Notes under the pieces: model-generated | What the model was told of the DNA's origin: nothing | Database searches by the model: none | What the model saw: the letters and a program-made list of their open reading frames with translations, nothing else | Part shown: positions 30,757 through 38,678 of the stretch, one piece after another | Position numbering within the stretch: position 1 is the first letter of the stretch | How the letters are laid out: each line of letters starts with the position of its first letter | Translations under genes and position numbers: made by a program | DNA from: Mycolicibacterium novocastrense | GTDB taxonomy: Bacteria > Actinomycetota > Actinomycetes > Mycobacteriales > Mycobacteriaceae | Direction of reading: 5' to 3' | NCBI RefSeq assembly: GCF_001570485.1 | Contig: NZ_BCTA01000026.1 | Location: 186,001-250,000, forward strand | Length of the DNA: 64,000 nt

Positions 30757-31905
30757 GTGAAGGCGATGGTTTACCGCGGCCCGTACAAGATACGGGTGGA
30801 AGAAAAAGACGTTCCGCCGATCGAGCATCCGAACGACGCGATCGTGCGGGTGACGCTCGCGGCGATCTGCGGTTCGGACCTGCACCTCTATCACGGGATG
30901 ATGCCCGACACCCGGGTCGGGATGACCTTTGGACACGAATTCATCGGCGTGGTCGAGCAGGTTGGGCCGTCGGTCCAGAACCTCCAGGTCGGCGACCGGG
31001 TCATGGTGCCGTTCAACATCTTCTGCGGCTCGTGCTGGTACTGCGCGCGTGGACTGTACTCCAACTGCCACAACGTGAATCCGAACGCGACCGCGGTCGG
31101 GGGCATCTACGGGTACTCCCACACGTGCGGCGGATACGACGGCGGGCAGGCCGAATTCGTACGGGTTCCGTTCGCCGACGTCGGCCCGGCGATCATTCCG
31201 GACTGGATGGCCGACGAGGACGCGCTGATGTGCACCGACGCGCTGGCCACCGGTTACTTCGGCGCGCAACTGGGCGACATCGTCGAGGGTGACGTCGTGG
31301 TGGTGTTCGGCGCCGGTCCGGTCGGGTTGTATGCGGCCAAATCCGCGTGGCTGTTGGGTGCCGGCCGAGTGCTCGTGGTCGACCACCTCGAATACCGGCT
31401 GGAGAAGGCCCGCGCCTTCGCCCATGCGGAGACCTTCAACTTCGTCGAGTACGACGACATTGTCGTTGAGATGAAGAAGACCACCGGCTATCTCGGCGCC
31501 GACGTCGCAATCGACGCGGTGGGCGCCGAGGCCGACGGCAACCTGCTCCAACACGTGACCGGCGCCAAGCTCAAGATGCAGGGCGGTTCTCCGGTCGCGC
31601 TGAACTGGGCGATCGACTCGGTGCGCAAGGGCGGCACGATCTCGGTGGTGGGGGCCTACGGGCCGATCTTCTCCGCGGTCAAGTTCGGCGACGCCTTGAA
31701 CAAGGGGCTGACGCTGCGGATGAACCAGTGCCCCGTCAAACGGCAGTGGCCGCGGCTGTTCTCCCACATCCAGAACGGCTATCTCAAGCCCAATGACATT
31801 GTCACGCACCGTATCCCACTCGAGCACATCGCCGAGGGATACCACATCTTCTCCGCCAAGCTCGACGACTGCATCAAGCCGGTCATCGTGCCCGACGCCG
31901 CCTGA
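30757..31905 (+). CDS. Zinc-dependent alcohol/formaldehyde dehydrogenase family protein
   Basis: The 382-residue MDR enzyme has the catalytic zinc site ICGSDLHLYHG and TFGHEFIGVVEQVG, a structural zinc loop with four cysteines (IFCGSCWYCARGLYSNC), and the NAD(P) Rossmann motif VVVFGAGPVGLYAA followed by an Asp at the end of the second strand (VLVVDHLEYRL), favouring NAD. The long segment after the catalytic domain and WMADEDALMCTDALATGYFGA resemble glutathione-independent formaldehyde dehydrogenases. A strong AGGAGG ribosome site precedes the GTG. A hypothetical gene follows at 11 bp, likely cotranscribed. Physiological substrate unknown. Confidence 0.88.
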   Translation: MKAMVYRGPYKIRVEEKDVPPIEHPNDAIVRVTLAAICGSDLHLYHGMMPDTRVGMTFGHEFIGVVEQVGPSVQNLQVGDRVMVPFNIFCGSCWYCARGLYSNCHNVNPNATAVGGIYGYSHTCGGYDGGQAEFVRVPFADVGPAIIPDWMADEDALMCTDALATGYFGAQLGDIVEGDVVVVFGAGPVGLYAAKSAWLLGAGRVLVVDHLEYRLEKARAFAHAETFNFVEYDDIVVEMKKTTGYLGADVAIDAVGAEADGNLLQHVTGAKLKMQGGSPVALNWAIDSVRKGGTISVVGAYGPIFSAVKFGDALNKGLTLRMNQCPVKRQWPRLFSHIQNGYLKPNDIVTHRIPLEHIAEGYHIFSAKLDDCIKPVIVPDAA

Positions 31906-31916
31906 GGGGGATCAAC

Positions 31917-32480
31917 ATGACCTATACCGCCGACCATCCACCCGTCCCGGCTTCCGACGATCTGCGCGCCCGCATCCCGGGTTGGGGCGCCGACCTCGAC
32001 CCGGCCGACAGGCCCTCGGTGCCCAAGCTGAAGCCGGTCGAGACCGGAGCCCACTGGGATTTCCCCGAGCGCCAACCCGAGAAGTGGCCGAGGGAGCGGT
32101 CCATCGAGCACCAGTTCCTCACACCGGTGTTCGGCACGTCCACGCCGCCGCGGGGGCTCTCGGGTGCGATCCGGCGCTACTCGTATCGCACGTACAGCGA
32201 GGGCCGCGCCGCGCACTGGCTGCTGCTGATCCTCGCCGACCGTGTGGACGCCGTCGAGCACCACCTGCGATCGCTGCTCAGCCTGCGCCCGGACAACCCG
32301 ATCACCGAGACCGGCGTCAAAACCGAGTTCACCCACAACGGCATGGCCGCGCGCGCGAAAAGCAAACGGGCCGACGCCAATCACATGTGGTTGGATCCGC
32401 TGATCGTGGGCGGCCCGTGGGTGGCGACGGCAGGGGTGGGGCTGCTGGCGGCGCGCCGGCTGCGCCGCAACCGCGGCTAA
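31917..32480 (+). CDS. Hypothetical protein downstream of the alcohol dehydrogenase
   Basis: The 187-residue protein is of unknown family. The N-terminal half is polar and Pro/Trp-rich (GWGADLDPADRPSVPKLKP, GAHWDFPERQPEKWPRE). The middle contains SYRTYSEGRAAHWLLLILADRVDAVEHHLRS, and the C-terminus ends with a hydrophobic segment (VGGPWVATAGVGLLAARRLRRN), which could be a membrane anchor with a basic end. A GGGGG ribosome site precedes the ATG. The 11-bp gap to the dehydrogenase indicates an operon, so a role in the same pathway or as a membrane tether is possible. The end overlaps the convergent gene by 4 bp. Confidence 0.7.
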   Translation: MTYTADHPPVPASDDLRARIPGWGADLDPADRPSVPKLKPVETGAHWDFPERQPEKWPRERSIEHQFLTPVFGTSTPPRGLSGAIRRYSYRTYSEGRAAHWLLLILADRVDAVEHHLRSLLSLRPDNPITETGVKTEFTHNGMAARAKSKRADANHMWLDPLIVGGPWVATAGVGLLAARRLRRNRG

Positions 32481-32809
32481 GGCTTCAGCAGCTCGTCGAG
32501 GACCTCGATGAGCTGGTCGGGGTGTTCGGGCGTGAACGCCGGGCGCCACCGGTTGCCGTCGACGTCGAGGGTGACGAGCGTGTCTTTCAGCGGCCTACGC
32601 ACGTCCAGCGGCAGCCAGCGGCGCAGATCCGAACTGCCCCAGAACCGGTAGCGGTGCACCCAGTTCAGCGGCGATACGGTGTACCCGCGAATCAACCTCA
32701 GCGGAATGATCTTCGACGTGCCCGAGGGGAAGTGGTACCGGCGCAGCGTGACCGCCTCCCGGTCGACCTGGATCATGCCGTCGTCGTAAAGTTGTTGCGG
32801 AACCGTCAC
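32477..32809 (-). CDS. Small PH-like-domain hypothetical protein
   Basis: The 110-residue beta-rich protein contains LYDDGMIQVDREAVTLRRYHFPSG, KIIPLRLIRGYTVSPLNWVHRYRFWGSSDLRRWLPLD and LVTLDVDGNRWRPAFTPEHPDQLIEVLDELL. The strand pattern with a final amphipathic helix resembles a bacterial PH-like (bPH) domain. The GTG start overlaps the stop of the MBL-Rieske gene by 4 bp, so it is translated with it. No catalytic residues are seen. In M. tuberculosis the neighbour of Rv3818 may be its counterpart, but I cannot confirm that. Confidence 0.72.
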   Translation of the reverse strand: MTVPQQLYDDGMIQVDREAVTLRRYHFPSGTSKIIPLRLIRGYTVSPLNWVHRYRFWGSSDLRRWLPLDVRRPLKDTLVTLDVDGNRWRPAFTPEHPDQLIEVLDELLKP

Positions 32810-34356
32810 TTTCGCTTACTCCGCAACTCGTGGCCCTTGGTGGTCAGACACCGCCCGTTCTGCAGATTCCACTGCCACCCGTGCAGGTTGCAGGTCAGCG
32901 TCGAACCCTCCACGACGCCGAACTTCGACAGGTCGGCCTTCAGGTGCGGACACCTGCGCTGAATCTCCCAGCCGTCCAGGGTGATCGATGTCGAGTCGTC
33001 GTGCGCCTCGGCGAACCAGCCGTCGGCGTATGCGATCCGCTCGTCGGTCAGGCACTTGAAGAAGGTGTACAGGTACTCGTTGTATCCGCCGACCCGCCAT
33101 GCCCGGAACCGCGTGGACAGGAAGATGGTGTTGACCCAGTCCGGCTCGTTGTCGCGCAACACCGTGCGCACCAACTCCGGCGGAATCGCGAAACCGTAGC
33201 GGAACTTCTCTGCGGCAACGGCTTCGCGCACAATGCGTTTGGGGAAGTCGAGGACCACCGTTTCGGAGCCGAGCCTCAACTCGACCGGGTAGCCGATACC
33301 GTCGCAGATCTGATCGCTCTGGATCATGATCGGCTCGAATGCCGTGCGCAGCGGCTCCAGTAACGACTCGCCCGCCGCGTCGGCCCAGCTCGCCTTCTCC
33401 GCGGCCAGCACCGGCGCCATCCGCTCGGCATAGTCGGCGATGTAGTCGGCCTTGCCGGTGGTGAAGATCGCCTCCACCTCGGCCTCTGGCAGCGGGTGGT
33501 TCAGCGAATCCAGTTGTGAGCCGGTGAATTCGGCCGTCGAGCCAGGAATCAGCAGCAGCCCGCCGTCGTGGCCGTGCGTGCGCATCTGGTCCAGGAACAC
33601 CATCTGGTCGGGGAAGATGTTGGCCGGATCGTCGTGGTCGTCGTTGAGGTCGCGCAACTCCGGATCGAGAAAGCACGGCGGGCCCGCGGACGGGATGACC
33701 CAGCTCGCCCCGACCTGCGCGATGTACTGCCGGCAGCGGTCCATCTGACGCTGACGTTTCTGGATCCCGAACGCCTCCTTGGCCCGCGCGGGCATGTCGT
33801 AGACCATCGGGTACCAGATGGCGCCCGAGTACTGGAGCATGTGCACATCGACGTGGCCGAAGTCGGCGTGCACGACATCGAGATCGACGGGCCGGGCGTC
33901 GTTCATGTTGAACGCCACCGTCTCTGAATCATCGACGATGAGCCCGGAGTCACCGATCGGGCCGTCGGCGGGGGCGCGCAGCGCGATGATCATCACACCC
34001 AGATCGCCCTTGGGCCCGGACACGGTGTGGCGCACCGAGTCGGTCGTCTCGAAGAACCGGTGAAAGCCCAGCTTCTCGAGTTCGCGCCGCAGATCGGGCA
34101 CCGGATAGTCCGGTAGCAGCACAACGGCGTCCTTGTTGACGTGCTCGCGCAGCAGCTTGGGGTCGAAGTGGTCGCGGTGCAGGTGCGACACGTACAGGTA
34201 GTCGCAGTCGCCGAGCGCGTCCCAGTCCAGGGCGCTGTTGTCGGGGAACGGGAACCACGATGCGAAGTACGCCGGATTCACCCACGGGTCACACAGGATG
34301 CTCCCGGCCGCGGTGTCGATGCGGAAACCCGCGTGGCCGATGCTGGTGACCTGCAC
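32806..34356 (-). CDS. Metallo-beta-lactamase-fold / Rieske 2Fe-2S fusion protein (Rv3818-like)
   Basis: The 516-residue protein has the length I recall for M. tuberculosis Rv3818. The N-terminal part (1-260) is a UlaG-type MBL fold with YVSHLHRDHFDP (HxHxDH) and surrounding SIGHAGFRID...CDPWVNP. The C-terminal part (about 440-510) is a Rieske domain with RRCPHLKADLS and CNLHGWQWNLQNG (CxH...CxxH). CMP-N-acetylneuraminate hydroxylase combines the same two folds in the opposite order. An oxygenase or hydrolase role is inferred. The GTG start has a GGAAGG site. It is coupled to the small PH-like gene and divergent from the acyltransferase pair. Confidence 0.85.
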   Translation of the reverse strand: MQVTSIGHAGFRIDTAAGSILCDPWVNPAYFASWFPFPDNSALDWDALGDCDYLYVSHLHRDHFDPKLLREHVNKDAVVLLPDYPVPDLRRELEKLGFHRFFETTDSVRHTVSGPKGDLGVMIIALRAPADGPIGDSGLIVDDSETVAFNMNDARPVDLDVVHADFGHVDVHMLQYSGAIWYPMVYDMPARAKEAFGIQKRQRQMDRCRQYIAQVGASWVIPSAGPPCFLDPELRDLNDDHDDPANIFPDQMVFLDQMRTHGHDGGLLLIPGSTAEFTGSQLDSLNHPLPEAEVEAIFTTGKADYIADYAERMAPVLAAEKASWADAAGESLLEPLRTAFEPIMIQSDQICDGIGYPVELRLGSETVVLDFPKRIVREAVAAEKFRYGFAIPPELVRTVLRDNEPDWVNTIFLSTRFRAWRVGGYNEYLYTFFKCLTDERIAYADGWFAEAHDDSTSITLDGWEIQRRCPHLKADLSKFGVVEGSTLTCNLHGWQWNLQNGRCLTTKGHELRSKRK

Positions 34357-34540
34357 AAATACCCTTCCTGCCAAGGTGGCTGCTTGCGGCGATTCTAGCC
34401 GCCGCAAGCCCCTGCTCGTCCCACGCGGGGCGGCTCCGGTTCCGAGCGCCGCGTGCGGAGCGCCGTGCAGGTGCAACGTCGACGGGACTCGGCACCGCCG
34501 ACCTCGAAGGTCGCCCCGCCGCGCGACTAGGCTGCCTGAT

Positions 34541-35317
34541 GTGGAACCGGTATACGGCACCGTCATTGCGCTGGCGCGACTGATCTGGCGCGTGCAGGGG
34601 CTCAAATTCACGGTCACCGGTGTGGAGAACCTGCCGAGGACCGGCGGCGCGGTCATCGCCATCAATCACACCAGCTATTTCGACTTCACCTTCGCGGGGC
34701 TCCCCGCCTACCGGCAGGGCCTCGGGCGCAAGGTGCGGTTCATGGCGAAGAAAGAGGTCTTCGACCACAAGATCTCCGGGCCGCTCATGCGCAGCCTGCG
34801 CCACATCGAGGTGGACCGCGACAGCGGCGCCGACTCGTTCGCCCAGGCGTGCCAGAAGCTCAAGGAGGGTGAGCTGGTCGGCGTCTACCCCGAGGCGACG
34901 ATCAGCCGAAGCTTCGAGATCAAGGAGTTCAAGTCCGGCGCGGCCCGCATGGCCATCGCCGCCGACGTGCCGATCGTCCCGCACATCGTCTGGGGCGCCC
35001 AGCGGATCTGGACCAAGGGACATCCCAAGAAGATGTGGCGGCCCAAGGTGCCGATCACAGTGGCCGTCGGGGAACCGATCCCGCCGACACTGCCGGCCCC
35101 GGAGTTGACCGCGCTGCTGCATTCGCGCATGCAACACCTGCTGGAGCAGGTGCAGGACGAGTACGGTGCGCATCCGGCCGGCGAGTTCTGGGTCCCGCAC
35201 CGGTTGGGCGGTGGCGCGCCGACGCTCGCCGAGGCCAACCGGATGGATACGGAGGAGGCGGCCGAGAAGGCGGCCAGGCGCGCCCAGCGTCCCGACCCCA
35301 GCGGAGCGACCGGGTAG
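34541..35317 (+). CDS. 1-acyl-glycerol-3-phosphate acyltransferase-like protein (first of tandem pair)
   Basis: This 258-residue PlsC-family acyltransferase has motif I NHTSYFD (HxxxxD), motif II around FMAKKEVFDHK, and motif III GVYPEATISRSFEIKEFKSGAARMA (EGT-type, here PEAT). The C-terminal tail (FWVPHRLGGGAPTLAEANRMD) is shared with its neighbour. It transfers acyl chains from CoA to a lipid acceptor at the membrane; specificity unknown. M. tuberculosis has three such genes here (Rv3814c-Rv3816c). The GTG (VEPVYGTVI) matches the neighbour's start MEPVFYTLE. The second copy begins 5 bp downstream. Confidence 0.88.
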   Translation: MEPVYGTVIALARLIWRVQGLKFTVTGVENLPRTGGAVIAINHTSYFDFTFAGLPAYRQGLGRKVRFMAKKEVFDHKISGPLMRSLRHIEVDRDSGADSFAQACQKLKEGELVGVYPEATISRSFEIKEFKSGAARMAIAADVPIVPHIVWGAQRIWTKGHPKKMWRPKVPITVAVGEPIPPTLPAPELTALLHSRMQHLLEQVQDEYGAHPAGEFWVPHRLGGGAPTLAEANRMDTEEAAEKAARRAQRPDPSGATG

Positions 35318-35322
35318 CCGCC

Positions 35323-36084
35323 ATGGAGCCGGTCTTCTACACGCTTGAGGTTCTGGTCAAGTCGGCGGTCAGGATCAATGGCTACAAGATCAGCTACCGG
35401 GGCCTGGAGAACATCCCCGCCGCCGGGGGTGCGGTGATCGCGATCAACCACACGAGCTACGTCGACTGGCTGCCCGCCGCGCTGGCGGTGCATTACCGCA
35501 AGCGGCGCCTGCGGTTCATGATCAAAGAAGAGATGCAGGACGTGAAGGTCGTCAGCTTCCTGATCCGCCACACCGGCACGATCCCGGTGGATCGCCGTGC
35601 CGGGGCCGGGGCCTACGCCGTGGCTGTCGAACGCCTGCGCGCCGGTGAGCTCGTCGGCGTCTATCCGGAGGCCACCATCAGCCGAAGCTTCGAGCTCAAG
35701 GACTTCAAGACCGGTGCGGCCCGGATGGCCCGCGAAGCCGACGTGCCGATCGTCCCGCTCATCGTGTGGGGCGCGCAGCGGCTGTGGACCAAGGATCATC
35801 CCCGGCGTCTGCGTCGCAACAGGATTCCGATCACGGTGCAGGTGGGTAACCCCGTACGGGCCAACGAGACGATGGAGCAGACGTTGCAGGATTTGCGTTC
35901 GGCGATGACCGAACTGTTGCACGAGGCGCAGCGCGACTACCCCCACCCCGAAGGGGCGCACTGGGTGCCGCGCCGACTCGGGGGCTCCGCACCCACCCTG
36001 GACGAGGCGAAGGCGCTCGACGAGGCCGAACTGGCCGAGCGCGCCCGCAAGCGTGCCCTGCGCGAAGCCAAGAGTCGCCGGTGA
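35323..36084 (+). CDS. 1-acyl-glycerol-3-phosphate acyltransferase-like protein (second of tandem pair)
   Basis: The 253-residue PlsC-family acyltransferase is clearly a tandem paralogue of the preceding gene: both share GGAVIAINHTSY, RFM.K.E, VGVYPEATISRSFE.K.FK.GAARMA and VPIVP.IVWGAQR. Motif I is NHTSYVDW, with the catalytic His-Asp pair. The tail ends in a Lys/Arg-rich helix (LAERARKRALREAKSRR). The 5-bp gap puts both in one operon with the following HAD phosphatase. Substrate differences between the copies cannot be told from sequence. Related to the M. tuberculosis Rv3814c-Rv3816c group. Confidence 0.88.
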   Translation: MEPVFYTLEVLVKSAVRINGYKISYRGLENIPAAGGAVIAINHTSYVDWLPAALAVHYRKRRLRFMIKEEMQDVKVVSFLIRHTGTIPVDRRAGAGAYAVAVERLRAGELVGVYPEATISRSFELKDFKTGAARMAREADVPIVPLIVWGAQRLWTKDHPRRLRRNRIPITVQVGNPVRANETMEQTLQDLRSAMTELLHEAQRDYPHPEGAHWVPRRLGGSAPTLDEAKALDEAELAERARKRALREAKSRR

Positions 36085-36109
36085 TCCCCGGCCCGCGGTG
36101 GTCAGCACC

Positions 36110-36925
36110 ATGAACACGCCCCTGCTGATCGCCTCCGACGTCGACGGGACGTTGCTCGACGACGACGAGAAGGTCTCTGCGCGCACCAGGGCCGCGGTCA
36201 CCGCCGCGGTGGAGTCGGGCACGGAGTTCGTGATCGCCACGGGACGGCCGCCGCGATGGGTGCAACCGGTCGTCGACGCGTTGGGCTTCGCCCCGATGGC
36301 GGTGTGCGCCAACGGTGCGGTGCTCTACGACCCGGCGAACGACCGCATCGTGTCCGCGCGCACGCTGACCACCGACGTGCTCGCCGAGCTCGCCGAGATC
36401 GCGACGCAGGCAATCCCGGGGGCGGGCCTTGCCGTCGAGCGGGTTGGCAACAGCGCCCACGACGCCGCGACCCCGCAATTCGTCAGCTCGCCCGGGTACG
36501 AACACGCGTGGCTCAATCCGGACAACACCGAGGTGTCGTTCGAGGACCTGCTCAGCGCGCCTGCGGTCAAACTGCTCATTCGTAAGGCCGGTGCGCGCAG
36601 CTCTGACATGGCGGCCACTCTCACCGATCACATCGGCCACGTTGCCGATATCACGTACTCGACCAACAACGGCCTGATCGAGGTCATGCCGGTCGGCATC
36701 AGCAAGGCCACCGGGGTCGCCGAAGTGGCTGACCCGCTGGGCATCAGCGCCGACGCGATCGTCACATTCGGCGACATGCCCAACGATGTACCGATGCTGC
36801 GCTGGGCCGGCCTGGGGGTCGCCATGGGACACGGCCATCCGGCGGCGCTGGCCGCGGCCGACGAGGTCACCTCGACCAACAACGACGACGGCGTCGCGCG
36901 TGTGCTCGAGCGCTGGTGGGCCTAG
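36110..36925 (+). CDS. HAD-superfamily Cof-type phosphatase (Rv3813c-like)
   Basis: The 271-residue HAD phosphatase of the Cof/type-IIB group has motif I LIASDVDGTLLDDD (nucleophile first Asp), motif II FVIATGRPP, motif III Lys in GISKATGV, and motif IV ITFGDMPNDVPML-like IVTFGDMPNDVPM. The cap domain lies between motifs II and III. Members dephosphorylate sugar phosphates or flavin/PLP precursors. The ATG (MNTPLLIAS) was chosen over in-frame GTG codons a few residues upstream; it lies 25 bp after the acyltransferase operon. Counterpart of Rv3813c. It ends 3 bp from the convergent amidase gene. Confidence 0.9.
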   Translation: MNTPLLIASDVDGTLLDDDEKVSARTRAAVTAAVESGTEFVIATGRPPRWVQPVVDALGFAPMAVCANGAVLYDPANDRIVSARTLTTDVLAELAEIATQAIPGAGLAVERVGNSAHDAATPQFVSSPGYEHAWLNPDNTEVSFEDLLSAPAVKLLIRKAGARSSDMAATLTDHIGHVADITYSTNNGLIEVMPVGISKATGVAEVADPLGISADAIVTFGDMPNDVPMLRWAGLGVAMGHGHPAALAAADEVTSTNNDDGVARVLERWWA

Positions 36926-36928
36926 GTC

Positions 36929-38545
36929 TCAGGTGCTGATCGGCGGGGTGAATCGCTCGAGTTGCACAGGCGGGGTGTCGAAGTCGGGCTTGGGCAGCTC
37001 CACGGGGATCCCATCGAAAACCCTTGTCACCGTGCCCTTCTCGCGGTCGAAGTTCAGCGTGCCGTGCTGGAAGTTCTGCACGATCCACAACGGCTCCTGA
37101 ATTTCGCCGCTGGTGGGCAGTCCGAGCGCACCGCGTTCGAAACCCAGTGCGCCCCAAGCCTTGTAGATCTCGCCGGTGACAGGCTCGGCGCCGCTCTCCG
37201 GTGACCAGTAGATCGCACCGCGTTCGAACGTGACATAGCGCGCGCCGTTCTCGCCGGAGGCCTCCAGCGACGTGGGCCTGCCCAGCGGGCTCTTCATCGC
37301 GCCCATGGCTTCCCACTTCGCGAATATCGCGCCCCCGCGCAATGATTCGGACAGGTCGTCGGGCCCCGGCGGCTGGTTGAAGCGTGCGGCGATGTCGCGG
37401 ATGTGGTCCATCAGCGCGTACGCAGCGTTACCGGGGCACTCGGTGGCGCCGACGTCGCGGTGGGTGAAGATCGCGGGCAGCAGCGGTGTCGCTCCGGTCG
37501 GGAACTTCGAGAACGAGCCGCCGCCTGAGGCCAGCACCACGGTGCCGCGGGGGTCGACGTGGTCCAGGCCGAGTCGCCATCCCAGCAGCCGGGCCGTGGT
37601 GCGCAGCTGAATCGGGGTCGGGGGCACCATCTCGAAGTTGCCCATCATCGCCACACCCCAGGTGTCGCGGTTGAAGCCTCCGGTGTGCGCACCCTCGACG
37701 GGTCGGGTGATACCGCCGGCGCGTCCCTCGAAGACCTGTCCGAACTTGTCGACCAGTGCGTTGTATGCGATGTCGCACCAACCCAACGTGCGGGTGTGGT
37801 ACTCGTAAATCGAGCGGATGATGCCCGCCGAGTCCTGCGGGGCGTATTCGTTGCTTCCCGCGGTGTGGTGCACCACCCCCGCCCGGACTCCGAAGTCGAG
37901 CCGGGGATCTCCACACCGCATCGATTCGTCGGCGCCCCACTGCGCGCGGTTGATGATGTTGGGCGGGACCCCGGGCGCGCTCACCGCCGACGGGGGAGGC
38001 AGCGTGTCGATCGGCGGCGCCTGCGGAGGGCTGATCAGCACCGCATTGAGGTTCTGCCCGAAGGAGTGCTCGGTGTTCGCCGGGACGTAACCCAGCTCCG
38101 GGGTCGTGGGCGCTGCATCCGGGGTCTTGGGCGCGTCGGGCGGGCGGGTCACCGCGATCTGCACCGTGGTGGTGCGGCCCACGAACACGGGCTCGGTGCC
38201 GACAGGCCCCTCGGTCGGAGTGTCCGGCCCGACACCTTCGAGGGGTTCGGCGTCGTACCAGGGGCCCCAGGTGCCGTCGGCCTTCTTGGCGCGCACCCGT
38301 GCGGTCGTTCCGGTGAAGTCCTGTGCGGTCAGTGCCACCAAGGAGAACGGTGTGTCCTGGTGGATCTCGCGAATCGTCTCCCCGCCGCCGAGCCCGGTCA
38401 GCGGTTGCTGCGCCAGTTGCGGCGCCTCGGCGATCGCTTCGTCGTCACCGTCGCCGGGCAGACCGAATAGCGCCATCGGCAACATCACGACCGTCGCCGC
38501 AAGCGCGGTGAACAGCAGCGATGGCGTGGGACGGCGAGTCGGCAC
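36929..38545 (-). CDS. Exported N-acetylmuramoyl-L-alanine amidase with LGFP repeats (Rv3811-like)
   Basis: The 538-residue protein starts with a signal peptide or N-terminal anchor (LLFTALAATVVMLPMALFGL). A beta-rich linker follows, then a PGRP/Amidase_2 domain (about 215-390) with zinc/catalytic residues in GVVHHTAGSNEY, YNALVDKFGQVFEGRAGG, HTGGFNRDTWGVAMMGNFE and THRDVGATECPGN. The C-terminal 130 residues hold LGFP-type repeats (KSPLGRPTS, FERGAIYWSPESGA, GFERGALGLPTSG), which bind the cell wall. It cleaves the amide between MurNAc and the stem peptide. The 539-residue Rv3811 is the counterpart. The start is GTG. It lies downstream of erp, separated by a hairpin. Confidence 0.92.
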   Translation of the reverse strand: MPTRRPTPSLLFTALAATVVMLPMALFGLPGDGDDEAIAEAPQLAQQPLTGLGGGETIREIHQDTPFSLVALTAQDFTGTTARVRAKKADGTWGPWYDAEPLEGVGPDTPTEGPVGTEPVFVGRTTTVQIAVTRPPDAPKTPDAAPTTPELGYVPANTEHSFGQNLNAVLISPPQAPPIDTLPPPSAVSAPGVPPNIINRAQWGADESMRCGDPRLDFGVRAGVVHHTAGSNEYAPQDSAGIIRSIYEYHTRTLGWCDIAYNALVDKFGQVFEGRAGGITRPVEGAHTGGFNRDTWGVAMMGNFEMVPPTPIQLRTTARLLGWRLGLDHVDPRGTVVLASGGGSFSKFPTGATPLLPAIFTHRDVGATECPGNAAYALMDHIRDIAARFNQPPGPDDLSESLRGGAIFAKWEAMGAMKSPLGRPTSLEASGENGARYVTFERGAIYWSPESGAEPVTGEIYKAWGALGFERGALGLPTSGEIQEPLWIVQNFQHGTLNFDREKGTVTRVFDGIPVELPKPDFDTPPVQLERFTPPIST

Positions 38546-38628
38546 GGACTGATGTTACGTATGTGCCAGGTGATGCTGGTGGTGCGACACGGTTCGGAGC
38601 AGAACTAATCGACTGCCAAACCTGCACC

Positions 38629-38662
38629 GGCACCGCAGAGCCGAAGCGGCTTCTGCGGTGCC
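38629..38662. terminator. Strong hairpin between erp and the amidase gene
   Basis: GGCACCGCAGA (38629-38639) pairs over 11 bp with TCTGCGGTGCC (38652-38662); an inner GCC/GGC pair closes a GAAGC loop. It starts 17 bp after the erp stop on the minus strand. No U-tract follows; a mycobacterial-type terminator is likely. Confidence 0.7.
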
Positions 38663-38678
38663 GTCTGGTGACAGGTAT

